NCBI GenBank assembly: GCA_023397905.1
Contig: JAEWSZ010000009.1
Coordinates: forward strand, 1-64,000
Reading direction: 5' to 3'
Source of the DNA: Bacillota bacterium
GTDB taxonomy: Bacteria > Bacillota > Clostridia > Acetivibrionales > DSM-1351
DNA: 64,000 nucleotides
Part shown: positions 24,647 to 34,189 of the stretch, one piece after another
Layout of the letters: each line of letters begins with the position of its first letter
Numbering within the stretch: position 1 is the first letter of the stretch
Notes under the pieces: generated by a model
The model's database searches: none
The model's input: the letters and a program-made list of their open reading frames with translations, nothing else
Told to the model about the DNA's origin: nothing
Made by a program: the position numbers and the translations under genes

Positions 24647-26422
24647 TTATATGCTCTTGATATGCAATTCCTGCAATTGTATTTCATCCACTATATCCGG
24701 AGCGTTGTCCATAGGACTTGAGGCATTCTGAACCTTCGGGAAGGCGATTACATCTCTTATGCTGTTTGTCTTTGCCATAAGCATTACCATTCTGTCAAGG
24801 CCGAAAGCCATGCCTCCGTGAGGCGGCGTCCCATATTTGAAGGCGTCAAGCAGGAACCCGAATTTCCTGTCCGCATCCTCCTCGGTAAATCCCAGCAGCT
24901 TCAGCATCTTAGCCTGCAGCTCCTGTATGTGTATTCTGATACTGCCTCCGCCCAATTCCACACCGTTCAATACTATATCGTAGGCCTTGGCGCGCACTCT
25001 GCCCGGATCTGTGTCCAGATATTCCAGGTCCTCATCCATTGGGCAGGTAAAGGGGTGATGCTTGGCAGCCCAACGCCCTTCTTCTTCATCATATTCAAAA
25101 AGCGGAAATTCTGTAACCCACAGGAACTTAAATTCGTCCGGATTTAATATATCCAGCTTTCTTGCCACCTCAAGCCGCAGCTGTCCCAGCGCGTCATAAA
25201 CAATGCTGTTCCTGTCGGCCACAAAGCATATGAGGTCCCCTGCCTCGGCGCCGGTTCTCTCCAGCAAGGCTTTCAGCTCTTCCTCGGTCATAAACTTGGC
25301 AAAGGAGGATTTAATCTCGTTGCTGCCGTCGATTGAAATCCATGCCATGCCTTTGGCTTTATAGGTCTTAACCACTTCCACCAGCGCATCGATCTCTTTT
25401 CTGCTGAATTTTGCACAGCCCTTTGCATTTATTGCCCTTACGCTTCCGCCGTTGGCCACCGCATCCGTGAACACTTTAAAACCGCAGTTTGCCACCAAAT
25501 CTGACAGATTTACAAGCTCCATTCCAAAACGTATATCGGGCTTATCCGATCCGAATCTTTCCATTGCCTCGGCATATGGCATTCTCAGGAATGGAGTCTC
25601 CAGCTCGACTCCCAGAGCCTCTTTGAAAACTCTCTTTATAAAACCCTCGTTTGTGTTCAAAACATCATCAACATTCACAAAGGACATCTCCAGGTCGATC
25701 TGTGTAAATTCCGGCTGCCTGTCGGCTCTCAGGTCTTCATCCCTGAAGCACTTGGCTATCTGGAAATACCTGTCGAAGCCCGACACCATCAACAATTGCT
25801 TATACAGCTGGGGCGACTGGGGGAGAGCGAAAAATTTTCCGGGATGTACACGGCTTGGCACCAGATAGTCCCTGGCTCCCTCGGGGGTGCTCTTGATCAG
25901 TATTGGAGTTTCTATCTCCAGAAAGCCGTTATCATCGTAATAATCCCGCGCAACCTTTGCTATCCTGTGCCTGAGAATAAAATTCCTCTGCATGTCCGGT
26001 CTTCTCAAATCAAGGTATCTGTATTTCAGTCTGGTTATTTCATTGACATCCGAATTTTCTTCAATATATATGGGCGGGGTTTCCGATACGCTGAGTATTC
26101 TCAGCTCCGCTGCGTTTATTTCAATCTCGCCTGTTGCCATTTTGCTGTTGACCGCTTCCGGCGCCCTGACAGAAACAGTTCCGACTACAGCCAGAACAAA
26201 TTCGCTTCTGATAGTTTTGGCCTTATCAAACATTTCGCCGTCCTTATCGGTAAAAACCAGCTGCACAATTCCGGACCGGTCCCTTAAATCCACAAAAACC
26301 AGGCTTCCGAGATTTCTTTGCTTCTGGACCCAGCCCATTACCGAAACTTTTTTACCTATATCGGCCGAACCTAACTCGGCGCATCTATGACTCCTTTTGA
26401 GCCCGTATATTGATTCTCCCAT
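24647..26422 (-). CDS. aspS: Aspartyl-tRNA synthetase, bacterial type
   Basis: 591 residues, class II synthetase. An OB-fold anticodon-binding domain (VMGWVQKQRNLGSLVFVDLR split over residues 29-48) is followed by motif 1, motif 2 (FRDEDLRADRQPEFTQ) and the bacterial GAD insertion (about 285-420). Motif 3 is GMAFGLDRMVML. The length and GAD domain indicate the bacterial form charging tRNA-Asp in the cytoplasm. It lies 58 bases downstream of hisS, in the same transcription unit, and shares its T-box leader. Confidence 0.97.
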   Translation of the reverse strand: MGESIYGLKRSHRCAELGSADIGKKVSVMGWVQKQRNLGSLVFVDLRDRSGIVQLVFTDKDGEMFDKAKTIRSEFVLAVVGTVSVRAPEAVNSKMATGEIEINAAELRILSVSETPPIYIEENSDVNEITRLKYRYLDLRRPDMQRNFILRHRIAKVARDYYDDNGFLEIETPILIKSTPEGARDYLVPSRVHPGKFFALPQSPQLYKQLLMVSGFDRYFQIAKCFRDEDLRADRQPEFTQIDLEMSFVNVDDVLNTNEGFIKRVFKEALGVELETPFLRMPYAEAMERFGSDKPDIRFGMELVNLSDLVANCGFKVFTDAVANGGSVRAINAKGCAKFSRKEIDALVEVVKTYKAKGMAWISIDGSNEIKSSFAKFMTEEELKALLERTGAEAGDLICFVADRNSIVYDALGQLRLEVARKLDILNPDEFKFLWVTEFPLFEYDEEEGRWAAKHHPFTCPMDEDLEYLDTDPGRVRAKAYDIVLNGVELGGGSIRIHIQELQAKMLKLLGFTEEDADRKFGFLLDAFKYGTPPHGGMAFGLDRMVMLMAKTNSIRDVIAFPKVQNASSPMDNAPDIVDEIQLQELHIKSI

Positions 26423-26480
26423 AAAAAATCCTCCTAGATATTAAAACCTTAAAAATATTGCCGCAAAGCTACTCATCCAC

Positions 26481-27812
26481 TCACTTTTCGCCGTGCTCCT
26501 TCAGTCTTTCAATTATGCTGTCGGCTTCCATTTCCTCCTGCTCACCCGAGGACATATCCTTGAGCTTGTATTTTCCTGTGGCAACTTCATCCTCTCCTAC
26601 CACAACTACATAAGGTATCCCAAGCTTGTCGGCATAGGAAAATTTCTTTCCCAGCTTTCCTTCATTAAAATAGATCTCCGCAGCTATGCCCGCATTCCTC
26701 ACCTTTGTGGCAAGTTCAAGGGCCTGACCCATGGTCTCCGCCATTGGTATGACCAGAATCCGGGAAGAGGTGGCCCTTTTGGCTTCTCCCAGTATTCCGG
26801 CTTCCCTCAGCTGGTAGAACAGCCTTGAAAGCCCTATGGATATACCAACACCCGGCAATTTCTTTGAAGTGTAGTTCTGGGCCAGATTGTCATATCTCCC
26901 CCCTGAGCAGACGCTTCCTATTGAAGGATACTGGTTCAAAACTGTCTCATATATGGTTCCGGTGTAATAGTCAAGACCTCTGGCAATGGTCAGGTCTACC
27001 GTATAATTGGAAGCCGGCACCTTAAAGGAATCTATATAGTTTATAACCAGCTCCAGCTCATTTACCCCTTCCGTAAAAAGCTCATTGTCAATTTCCAGCT
27101 TTCTGAGGCTTTCTATTATCTCGCCGCAGCTGCCCTTTATATTCACAAATCTCAGGACGCTTACGGCGGCATCATCGGACAGTCCCATAGCCTTAAGCTC
27201 GGCTTCCACCGCCTTTTCGCCTATCTTTTCAAGCTTATCGATTACTCTTAAGACCTCTGCCTTATCTGTTACATTGAGGCTTTCAAAAAAGCCGTTTAAC
27301 ACTTTTCTGTTGTTTATTCTGATTGTAAAATCGTCAAAACCCAGGGCTTTAAAGGTTGAATAAATAACGCTGAGAATTTCCGCATCATTTATAACACTCA
27401 AGGTCTCATTTCCTATAATATCTATATCGCATTGGTAAAACTCCCTGAATCTGCCTTTTTGAGGCTTCTCACCCCTGAACACCTTACCTATATGGTAGCG
27501 TTTGAACGGGAAGGTCAATTCTCCAAAATGCTGTGCCACAAATCTTGCCAGAGGAACAGTCAGATCAAACCTTAAAGACAGGTCACTATCCCCCTTGTTA
27601 AATCTGTACACCTGCTTTTCTGTCTCTCCTCCGCTCTTTGCCAGTAAAACCTCCGATTTTTCAATCATAGGCGTGTCAACAGGAATAAAACCATAAGTTT
27701 CATATGTCTTTTTAATAGTATCAAGCATCCTGTTAAACACAATCTGATCGGAGGGCAAAAGCTCCATAAAGCCCGGAAGTATTGAAGGCGTTATTATCTG
27801 TTGTTTTGCCAT
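26481..27812 (-). CDS. hisS: Histidyl-tRNA synthetase
   Basis: 443 residues, class II. Motif 2 is RYHIGKVFRGEKPQKGRFRE, the histidine signatures are RGLDYYTGTIYE (HisA) and SVCSGGRYDNLA, and a C-terminal anticodon-binding domain begins near residue 345 (ILVIPMAETMGQALELA). It is the first gene of the hisS-aspS unit, 40 bases behind the terminator of its T-box leader. In many Clostridia hemZ lies directly upstream; here island A intervenes. Confidence 0.96.
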   Translation of the reverse strand: MAKQQIITPSILPGFMELLPSDQIVFNRMLDTIKKTYETYGFIPVDTPMIEKSEVLLAKSGGETEKQVYRFNKGDSDLSLRFDLTVPLARFVAQHFGELTFPFKRYHIGKVFRGEKPQKGRFREFYQCDIDIIGNETLSVINDAEILSVIYSTFKALGFDDFTIRINNRKVLNGFFESLNVTDKAEVLRVIDKLEKIGEKAVEAELKAMGLSDDAAVSVLRFVNIKGSCGEIIESLRKLEIDNELFTEGVNELELVINYIDSFKVPASNYTVDLTIARGLDYYTGTIYETVLNQYPSIGSVCSGGRYDNLAQNYTSKKLPGVGISIGLSRLFYQLREAGILGEAKRATSSRILVIPMAETMGQALELATKVRNAGIAAEIYFNEGKLGKKFSYADKLGIPYVVVVGEDEVATGKYKLKDMSSGEQEEMEADSIIERLKEHGEK

Positions 27813-27851
27813 TTATACAACTCCTGTCATTTTAAAATATTCCTATACGTT

Positions 27852-28249
27852 AAAAAAGCCCCTCCTGATCCCTGTAAGGGACGAGAGGAAACTTCCCGCG
27901 GTGCCACCCTAATTAAATCTTTACATATCTTTTCAATCTGTAAAAATCTCTTGAATCCTTTAACGCAGAAAACGGGTGAGCTTTCAACCCACCGGCCCTT
28001 TGAGCCATATGCTCCGCAAAGGGGTGTCTTTCCTCATATTTACTATAAGCCGCTCACAATCCGCGGTCAATTTATGTCTCAATTCCAATTGTTCGAGAAT
28101 TTTATTGACTTCGTGCAGCTTTTTCCTGAATAGTAAAAGCCAATCCACAGGCAGCGGCTGAAACAACCGGTCCTGATATAACTGACCATGGCGCGTCCGG
28201 CGCCTTTATGATTACTCTTCCCTTTTAAGGCCTATACGGTATTAACCTA
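27852..28249 (-). promoter_or_regulatory. T-box riboswitch controlling hisS-aspS
   Basis: The T-box AGGGTGGCACCGCGGG is at 27910-27895. It competes with an intrinsic terminator, CCTCTCGTCCCT/AGGGATCAGGAGG (27888-27859), plus six T (27857-27852). Stem I can be drawn: base helix AAAGGG (28225-28220) with CCCTTT (28023-28018), a loop with AGTA (28216-28213) on the 5' side and GGAAAGACAC on the 3' side, then TCATA/TATGA (28211-28207 with 28038-28034). The specifier region reads GACAC (28028-28024), allowing GAC (Asp) followed by A, or CAC (His). The apical part of Stem I is about 165 nt, longer than usual, and the standard AGAGAG/GGUG tips were not found. Uncharged tRNA should favour read-through. 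Confidence 0.85.
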
Positions 28250-28255
28250 CTATAT

Positions 28256-28284
28256 ATTTTAGATTTCACATCAGTTATTGTCAA
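28256..28284 (-). promoter_or_regulatory. Promoter of the hisS-aspS T-box transcript
   Basis: TTGACA (28284-28279), a 17-bp spacer and TAAAAT (28261-28256) on the minus strand. The start would fall near 28249, about 25 nt before Stem I. Confidence 0.75.
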
Positions 28285-28337
28285 TATTAATTATTGGATA
28301 CCATGTCCTGCCGGCTATTCATGGCAGCAAATACCCC

Positions 28338-28487
28338 AGTCAATTACTATGGGCTGAAAGCCGGCAGCCTGGGTTTGAGGCTAAAGCCTCCTGAAGTAAA
28401 ACTTTCTGGATAAAAGCGTCGAACCTTCAAATCTAATGGCTTGAAAGCAGCATTTGCCTGAAGGCGAAGGTTTAACCGCAACTGACT
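28338..28487. mobile_element. 150-bp AGTCAATTAC-family element
   Basis: It begins AGTCAATTACTATGGGCTGA (28338) and ends CGCAACTGACT (28477-28487), an imperfect inverted end. An internal hairpin GAGGCT/AGCCTC lies at 28377-28390. No open reading frame of note. The right 35 bp are shared with 34190-34224, and the left 23 bp with the complement of 16083-16119. It fills the space between the GH3 terminator and the hisS promoter, at one boundary of island A. Confidence 0.65.
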
Positions 28488-28490
28488 TTA

Positions 28491-28541
28491 TAATAAAAGA
28501 ACAGCTGCCCTTCTCCGTTGTAAGGAATGAGACAGCTGCTC
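28491..28541 (-). terminator. Terminator of the GH3 gene (end of island A operon)
   Basis: On the minus strand AGCAGCTGTCTCATTCC (28540-28524) pairs with GGAGAAGGGCAGCTGTT (28516-28500), followed by CTTTTATTAT. It is 40 bases past the GH3 stop codon. Confidence 0.8.
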
Positions 28542-28580
28542 TCCTGTGTTAAGTCTTTAATCCGGCTTCTTTTCAAATGT

Positions 28581-31208
28581 TCAGCCTATAAAAACGGTCT
28601 GCTCCAATCTAATATCCGCACTGGACGCACCAACCATTATTTTAAAATCCCCAGGTTCCACCACCCATTGAAATTTCTTGTCCAGAAGCCTGAAGCTGTC
28701 AAAGTCCAGCGTGAATTCCACCGTCCTGCACTGAGAAGGCGCCAGAGAGATCCTCTCAAAACCTTTCAGCAGCATGGGCGGGGTCACCACAGAGCTCTGG
28801 ATATCGTTTATATATAGCTGTACGATTTCATCGGCTCCGGTCAGACCGGCATTCCTCACATCCACAGCCACCCCGTAGCTGTATTTACCGTCCATTTTCT
28901 CAATACGGAGATTTTCGTATTCAAAGGTGGTATAGCTCAATCCGTGCCCAAAAGGAAACAGCGCATCGGTCTTTCCTTCCAGGTATTCCGAGCTGCCTCC
29001 CGGCAGTCTGCTGTAATAGCAGGGTATGTGCCCCACACTTCTTGGGAAGGATATGGGGAGCTTTCCCGAGGGACTCACATCGCCCAACAGTACATCTGTA
29101 ATTGCCCTGGCACCCAGTTCTCCTCCAAACCATGAAACCAGTATGGCGTCGCATTTTTCCGCCTCATAGCTCAAGTCCACAGGTTTGCCGTTTTCAAGCA
29201 CCAGTATTGTCGGCTTTCCAAGGGCGCAGACCTCTTGGACCAATTTCCTCTGCTTTCCGTACAAACGCAGGTCACACCTGTCCATACCCTCACCGCTGGT
29301 GACTTTATCGTCACCGCATACAAGGATTACGGTATCGCATTCCTTTGCCACAGCTACGGCTTTTTCAAAGGTATCGCCGTGGCAGTCCAGGCTCAGCGAA
29401 AGATTGTTCCCGTTTACGTCGCATACAAACTCTATTTCGAATTCATGTATTTTCCCGTTGACAAATTCAAAGTCACATTGCGGAACAGGCTGTTTTGACT
29501 TTCCTGTGCTTTCAATCACACATTTGCCGTCGATTTTAACTCTGACACTGTCATTGGACGTGAATATCAATTTGCCTGTAAAGCTGTCCTCTTCCACAAA
29601 ATCATAAGTATTGACCTGGAAGGTCCCCGTCATTCTGACCGAATATCCCACAAAGGCCAGGTCTCTGTGGGGTTTTGCCAGTATCCAGTTGAAATTGATC
29701 TGGTTGGCCCTGTCGCTTCCCACCGGCCGGCCTTCAAAGCTGTCATTGTTGAAATATGTTAAAGCAACTCCGTCGGTAAACCATGAAGCGGGAATAATAT
29801 CAATATCCATTTCGGTTATTCCGCAGCCGTCGCACTGCCTTACTACTACGTCATCCCCGGACAGCCTTTGCTTTATTTCGTCATATACCGAGCTCACCTC
29901 ATACCCGTAAGGCACCGAGGAATAGCTGCCTATCCTCTGGTTGTTGGAACTGGGGCCTATCAGCGCAACAGACTTTGCTTTCCTGCTTAAGGGAAGTATA
30001 TTGTTTTTGTTTTGAAGCATTACAATAGACTGCTTTGCCACAGCATAGGATATCTCTTTATGCTTTTCACACCGCAGCACATCTCTGAATCTGCTCTCAT
30101 CAGTATACGGCTTTTCAAACAAGCCCAGATCAAATTTCACACGAAGGATCCTGGCTACTGCCTCGTCAATGTTTTCTACAGGTATTTTGCCCTCGTTGAC
30201 GAGTTCAACCAGGGACTGCTGCCAGTAAGAATTTGCAAAATCAAAGCCCTGTACGTCCAGGCCTCCGTTTACAGCAAGCCGTATGCTTTCTTTGCTGTCC
30301 GTGGTCATCCTGTGGTGGGTCTTCAGCCTGTTTACCGCTCCGAAATCAGCTCTGACATAGCCCTTAAGTCCAAAGCGCTCTTTCAGGACTTCCCTCAGAT
30401 AATGTTCTGACGTTATGACGGCTTCACCGTCTATGCAGTTATAGGAAGCCATGGCATTGTATGCTCCCGCCTTTTTAATACCCGCTTCAAACACCGGCAG
30501 GTAGTCCGTTTCGATTTCTCGTATGCCCGCTCTGGCAGGCGAGCAGTTGGTTCCCCCCTCGGGTATTCCGTGGACACAGTAGTGCTTGGGCTCGCAGACT
30601 ATTGCATCGTTCCCGCTTGCGCCGTCTCCCTGCTCTCCCGATATAATTGCATACGCCATGGCCGAGGATAAATATGTATCTTCTCCGAAGGTTTCCTCCA
30701 CCCTTCCCCATCTGGGCTCGCGGGCCAGGTCCAGATTCGGAGCCAGTATCTCGCAGATCCCCAGGCTCCTGGTTTCGGAAGCAATGGCATGCCCCACCTC
30801 TTTTACCAGTCCGGGGTTAAAGGTGGCTCCCATATTTATGGGCATTGGGAATATAGTGGCTCCGGGATAGGATAGACCGTGAAGCGCCTCTCCGGTAAAT
30901 ATGCACGGTATGCCCAATCTGGTCTTTTCAATGAAATAACGCTGAAGCTTGTTAAGGACCACCGGTGACGAATACACATCATGTACAAAACCCATGCCAT
31001 TTTCTCCGATACTTTGCTCCACCTGTTCCCAAATAAAATCACTGTTCTCGTCAACAGAACAAAAATGGGCCTCATGGGTTTTGGTAGCCAGCTCAACTCC
31101 TCTGATCATATCCATCTGGGCTACTTTCTCCTCAAGGGTCATTTTACTCAATAAATCCGCAGCCCTTTCAGCTGCCGGCAGCTGCGGATTTTTATATTTG
31201 TGCTGCAT
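28581..31208 (-). CDS. Intracellular glycoside hydrolase family 3 with PA14 domain
   Basis: 875 residues, no signal peptide, with GGAGG before ATG 31208. The order is: GH3 N-terminal barrel (about 1-340) with the LTLEEKVAQM-type start and KHYCVHG, nucleophile Asp288 in VRADFGA; GH3 C-terminal sandwich split by a PA14 insertion (about 450-610, LTYFNNDSFEG to SLSLDCHGD); then DGPW-like GGELGARAITDVLLGD, LPISFP and HGLSYTTFEYENL; and a fibronectin-III-like C-terminus. PA14-bearing GH3 enzymes include beta-glucosidases and related exo-acting enzymes; the sugar is not decided by sequence alone. It is the last gene of the kinase-regulator-importer module, so it probably cleaves the oligosaccharide brought in by the ABC system. 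Confidence 0.9.
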   Translation of the reverse strand: MQHKYKNPQLPAAERAADLLSKMTLEEKVAQMDMIRGVELATKTHEAHFCSVDENSDFIWEQVEQSIGENGMGFVHDVYSSPVVLNKLQRYFIEKTRLGIPCIFTGEALHGLSYPGATIFPMPINMGATFNPGLVKEVGHAIASETRSLGICEILAPNLDLAREPRWGRVEETFGEDTYLSSAMAYAIISGEQGDGASGNDAIVCEPKHYCVHGIPEGGTNCSPARAGIREIETDYLPVFEAGIKKAGAYNAMASYNCIDGEAVITSEHYLREVLKERFGLKGYVRADFGAVNRLKTHHRMTTDSKESIRLAVNGGLDVQGFDFANSYWQQSLVELVNEGKIPVENIDEAVARILRVKFDLGLFEKPYTDESRFRDVLRCEKHKEISYAVAKQSIVMLQNKNNILPLSRKAKSVALIGPSSNNQRIGSYSSVPYGYEVSSVYDEIKQRLSGDDVVVRQCDGCGITEMDIDIIPASWFTDGVALTYFNNDSFEGRPVGSDRANQINFNWILAKPHRDLAFVGYSVRMTGTFQVNTYDFVEEDSFTGKLIFTSNDSVRVKIDGKCVIESTGKSKQPVPQCDFEFVNGKIHEFEIEFVCDVNGNNLSLSLDCHGDTFEKAVAVAKECDTVILVCGDDKVTSGEGMDRCDLRLYGKQRKLVQEVCALGKPTILVLENGKPVDLSYEAEKCDAILVSWFGGELGARAITDVLLGDVSPSGKLPISFPRSVGHIPCYYSRLPGGSSEYLEGKTDALFPFGHGLSYTTFEYENLRIEKMDGKYSYGVAVDVRNAGLTGADEIVQLYINDIQSSVVTPPMLLKGFERISLAPSQCRTVEFTLDFDSFRLLDKKFQWVVEPGDFKIMVGASSADIRLEQTVFIG

Positions 31209-31276
31209 TAGAATTCCTCCGGTTTTATGGCTTAAATATAAATATAATTATAACTACATTATCCATATTTTATCAA

Positions 31277-32182
31277 CTACTCTTTGATGGAACCAATCAT
31301 GACCCCCTGCACAAAATACTTCTGTACAAAAGGATAAATGCATATTATTGGCAATGTGCATATTATGATCATCGCCATCTGGAGAGACTGGCTGGATATG
31401 TGCATGCTCTGCTGGGTCATGGCCGCCGTGGCGCTTTGCAGCATAAGCTTGTTAATGGCCTGGGCGTCCGAAAGCATTTTCTGCAGAAGGGTCTGAACGG
31501 GAAGCAGTTTCTCGCTCTGCACGTAGAACGTACCCGTCGCCCAGTCATTCCACTGTCCAACGCCGTTAAACAGCGCAATTACAGCAATAACCGGCTTGCT
31601 CAGAGGAATTATTATCTGGAAAAATATTCTGAACTCATTGCAGCCGTCCACTTCCGCCGATTCTTCAATATTGGGGCTTATGGTCTGAAAATACGTCTTT
31701 ACGATAATGATGTTGAATACATTGTAAAGGGCCGGAAGTATATATATTAAAAACGATCTCGTAAGATGCAGATTTTTCAACAGTATAAAATAAGGTATCA
31801 TCCCGCCGCCGAAAAGCGTGGTAAAAAATATTATGAACATAAACGCATTTCTGCCGGGAAGGGTTTTGGATTTCAGGCCGTAGGCGGCCATACTGGTCAG
31901 CAGTACGCTGAAAAACGTGCCGATCACAGTTTTGGAAATGGTAATGATATATGCCGTGGTCAGGGATTTATTGTGAAATATATATGTAAAGTTCTCCAGG
32001 GTGAACGCCCTGGGCCAGAAATATATCCCGCCCCTGCTTGCATCGCTTCCGTCGTTTAGGGCCAGAGAAATAATATTCAAATATGGCAGGATGATGGTCA
32101 GGCAGAAACCCACCATCAGAGTATAATTAAATATCCTGAATGCTTTTTCAAATCCGCTTATTTTTATTGTGCCGTTTTTCAT
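31277..32182 (-). CDS. Carbohydrate ABC transporter permease, LplC/YtcP-like
   Basis: 301 residues; ATG 32182 has AAGGAG nine bases upstream, and the extra N-terminal 18 residues of the longer frame were left out. Six hydrophobic segments are visible. The cytoplasmic EAA loop reads EESAEVDGCNEFRIFFQIIIPLSKP (residues split here only for description; the core is AEVDGCNEF). This is the CUT1-type inner membrane channel partner that pairs with the LplB-like permease encoded upstream. It lies between the binding protein and the GH3 gene. No ATPase gene is in the operon. Confidence 0.9.
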   Translation of the reverse strand: MKNGTIKISGFEKAFRIFNYTLMVGFCLTIILPYLNIISLALNDGSDASRGGIYFWPRAFTLENFTYIFHNKSLTTAYIITISKTVIGTFFSVLLTSMAAYGLKSKTLPGRNAFMFIIFFTTLFGGGMIPYFILLKNLHLTRSFLIYILPALYNVFNIIIVKTYFQTISPNIEESAEVDGCNEFRIFFQIIIPLSKPVIAVIALFNGVGQWNDWATGTFYVQSEKLLPVQTLLQKMLSDAQAINKLMLQSATAAMTQQSMHISSQSLQMAMIIICTLPIICIYPFVQKYFVQGVMIGSIKE

Positions 32183-32341
32183 GCCGCGTTCTCCTTGAAA
32201 TATATTGAAATCAAATGTCCTGCTCTTTACGGCCAACCGGGGATATGTATATGAACCCAGCCCTGGCGGCCATAAAGAACAGGCAAGTAATCCGGCGCCG
32301 GAAAACTCCCGGCATTTAATTTTTGGGGTATATGTTTTGTA

Positions 32342-34141
32342 TCAGTTTGTCAGGTAGAATATAACACTGCCGGGATTCTTCGAATCCACATCCTGCAGAT
32401 ATTTGGCCGCCTCTTCCACTCCCGCGTCAATGAGCTGCTTTTTGTAGGCGTCAAGTATTTTCACCGCTTCTTCGTCCGATTTCGCATATATGGCCTTGAC
32501 TATGGTATCTCCGTATATGTCCAGAACCGGCTTCAGCTGTTTTATTCCCGTGAAGTTCTCCAATACGCCGCTGGCCGGAAGTCCGTCGATAACCTTTACT
32601 TCAGGAGCCGCCAGTTTCAATACCTTTCTGCCGTACTCAAATGGGAACTGGTCGGGTGCGCCCAGGCCGTATGAAGCTGCCAGATCCTTGTACATATCAA
32701 CATTGCTTAAGTATGTCAGCGGAGGAACGCCGATACCCTGATTTGTCTTATAGCTTGCGTCCTGGGCGGCCTTTTCGGTATATTCCGGCGTTGGAACCGG
32801 GTCCTTCCCATCGTCGCTGGGGTCATCCTTTGTATACTTCAGATACTCTTTGGACACCCTGTCCTGGAGCGTGTAGTCCTCATTTTCAAAACCGTTATTT
32901 ATCAAACGGTTACCCTCGGTAGTGGAGCACCAGTCAAGGAATTTAAGGATCTCTTCCGGCTTTTCGGCCGCTTTTGAAATTGCCACAAAGGTATTTCCTC
33001 TTCTTACAGCCACCTTTTCCGTGGAGCCTTTATAATTCTGCATTGGTCCTATGGGAATGTACATCTTGTCCTTATTCTTGCTCCTTAAAACATCCGAGCC
33101 CCCGTCCCAGGACTGTGAGAAAGGATGCATGTACATTATGGGATACTGGGCATTTGCAAAGGCTTCTGTTGCCTGCTGCCCCTGAAGCGAAAAGGTCTCT
33201 TTTGCCATCAGGCCTTCCGCAATAAGCTTTCTCTCCTGCTGCACCGCTTTGTATGGATAATCGGTAAGCATTACGTTCTTGACTTTTCCGTCGGAATCGT
33301 AGTCAAAGGTGGAGGAATTTCCAAAGTCAAACTCCTGAGCCGCATAGGCGGGATCCTTGGAGCCTCCCCATATGGTAGGGCCTATGGCCGTGGTTATAGG
33401 TTTGCCGTTTCCGTCCTTGAAATTGCCCGCCTTTATTTTTTTTGCCAGCTCATAGAGGTCTTCATTGGTTTTAATAGTAGAAGGATCCACGCCAAGAGCC
33501 GTGGCGATATCATTTCTTATATACAAGCCGGCACCTCCTACCCACACTGCGGACGGAACATCAGGTCTCGGTATTTCCATCTGCAGAAGGTAAATCGCGC
33601 CGTTAAAATCTTTTCTCATTATTATATTTTCTTTAGCGTCCTTTGTAAGATAGTTCTCATCAAGGAATTTCTTATAATTGACCGTATTCTGCAAAGCGGA
33701 TTTCATATCGTAAAAAAGATCGTCCTTTGCGGTTTTAACCAAAAGATTCACCACATTTGCGTTTGCAGAATTATTTGTACCTTCGCAATAGCCTGTCATT
33801 ACGTCAGGAAGTTCTCCTGACGCCAGATCGATAGACAAATCCTGGATTATATCCTGGCCTTTCATAACATCGAGCTGGACCTGAACCCCAGTGAGCTCTT
33901 TGATCTTTTTAAATACCTTGTTGTTTACCTGATCTTCGGGGAGTGTGATACCGACCTGATAATGCTTAATCTTTATAGTTCTGTCGGCTATAAAGCTTCC
34001 GCCTGTCTGAGCGGCGGTTCCCGAGCTGGCCGACGCGGAGCCGGTGGTACTCTCAGCTGCTTTTTCTGTATTTCCGCAGCCTGACAGAACCAGTCCCGAT
34101 ACCATTAATACCGCTAAAAAACCTGAAATTAATTTTTTCAT
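32342..34141 (-). CDS. Lipoprotein solute-binding protein of a CUT1-type sugar importer
   Basis: 599 residues; ATG 34141 with AAGGAGG five bases upstream. The lipoprotein signal ends at the lipobox LVLSGC, followed by a Ser/Thr/Ala-rich tether (about residues 23-48). The large mature domain (IKHYQVGITLPEDQVNNKVF at about 60) is typical of LplA/YtcQ-type binding proteins of 500-600 residues that take complex oligosaccharides. It is anchored outside the membrane and hands ligand to the LplB/LplC-like permeases on either side of it in the operon. The ligand is unknown; the GH3 neighbour suggests a beta-linked plant-cell-wall oligosaccharide. Confidence 0.9.
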   Translation of the reverse strand: MKKLISGFLAVLMVSGLVLSGCGNTEKAAESTTGSASASSGTAAQTGGSFIADRTIKIKHYQVGITLPEDQVNNKVFKKIKELTGVQVQLDVMKGQDIIQDLSIDLASGELPDVMTGYCEGTNNSANANVVNLLVKTAKDDLFYDMKSALQNTVNYKKFLDENYLTKDAKENIIMRKDFNGAIYLLQMEIPRPDVPSAVWVGGAGLYIRNDIATALGVDPSTIKTNEDLYELAKKIKAGNFKDGNGKPITTAIGPTIWGGSKDPAYAAQEFDFGNSSTFDYDSDGKVKNVMLTDYPYKAVQQERKLIAEGLMAKETFSLQGQQATEAFANAQYPIMYMHPFSQSWDGGSDVLRSKNKDKMYIPIGPMQNYKGSTEKVAVRRGNTFVAISKAAEKPEEILKFLDWCSTTEGNRLINNGFENEDYTLQDRVSKEYLKYTKDDPSDDGKDPVPTPEYTEKAAQDASYKTNQGIGVPPLTYLSNVDMYKDLAASYGLGAPDQFPFEYGRKVLKLAAPEVKVIDGLPASGVLENFTGIKQLKPVLDIYGDTIVKAIYAKSDEEAVKILDAYKKQLIDAGVEEAAKYLQDVDSKNPGSVIFYLTN

Positions 34142-34189
34142 AAAATCCTCCTTCATTTTATTTATCTTAAAGAATCAAATCCGTCACTA

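Noticed and set aside
27984..28166. 60-codon minus-strand frame with protein-like composition
   Set aside because: It lies wholly within the T-box leader and has no good ribosome binding site; kept only as a note about the large Stem I.
33125..33820. 231-codon plus-strand frame
   Set aside because: Antisense to the island A binding-protein gene, with shadow-like composition.
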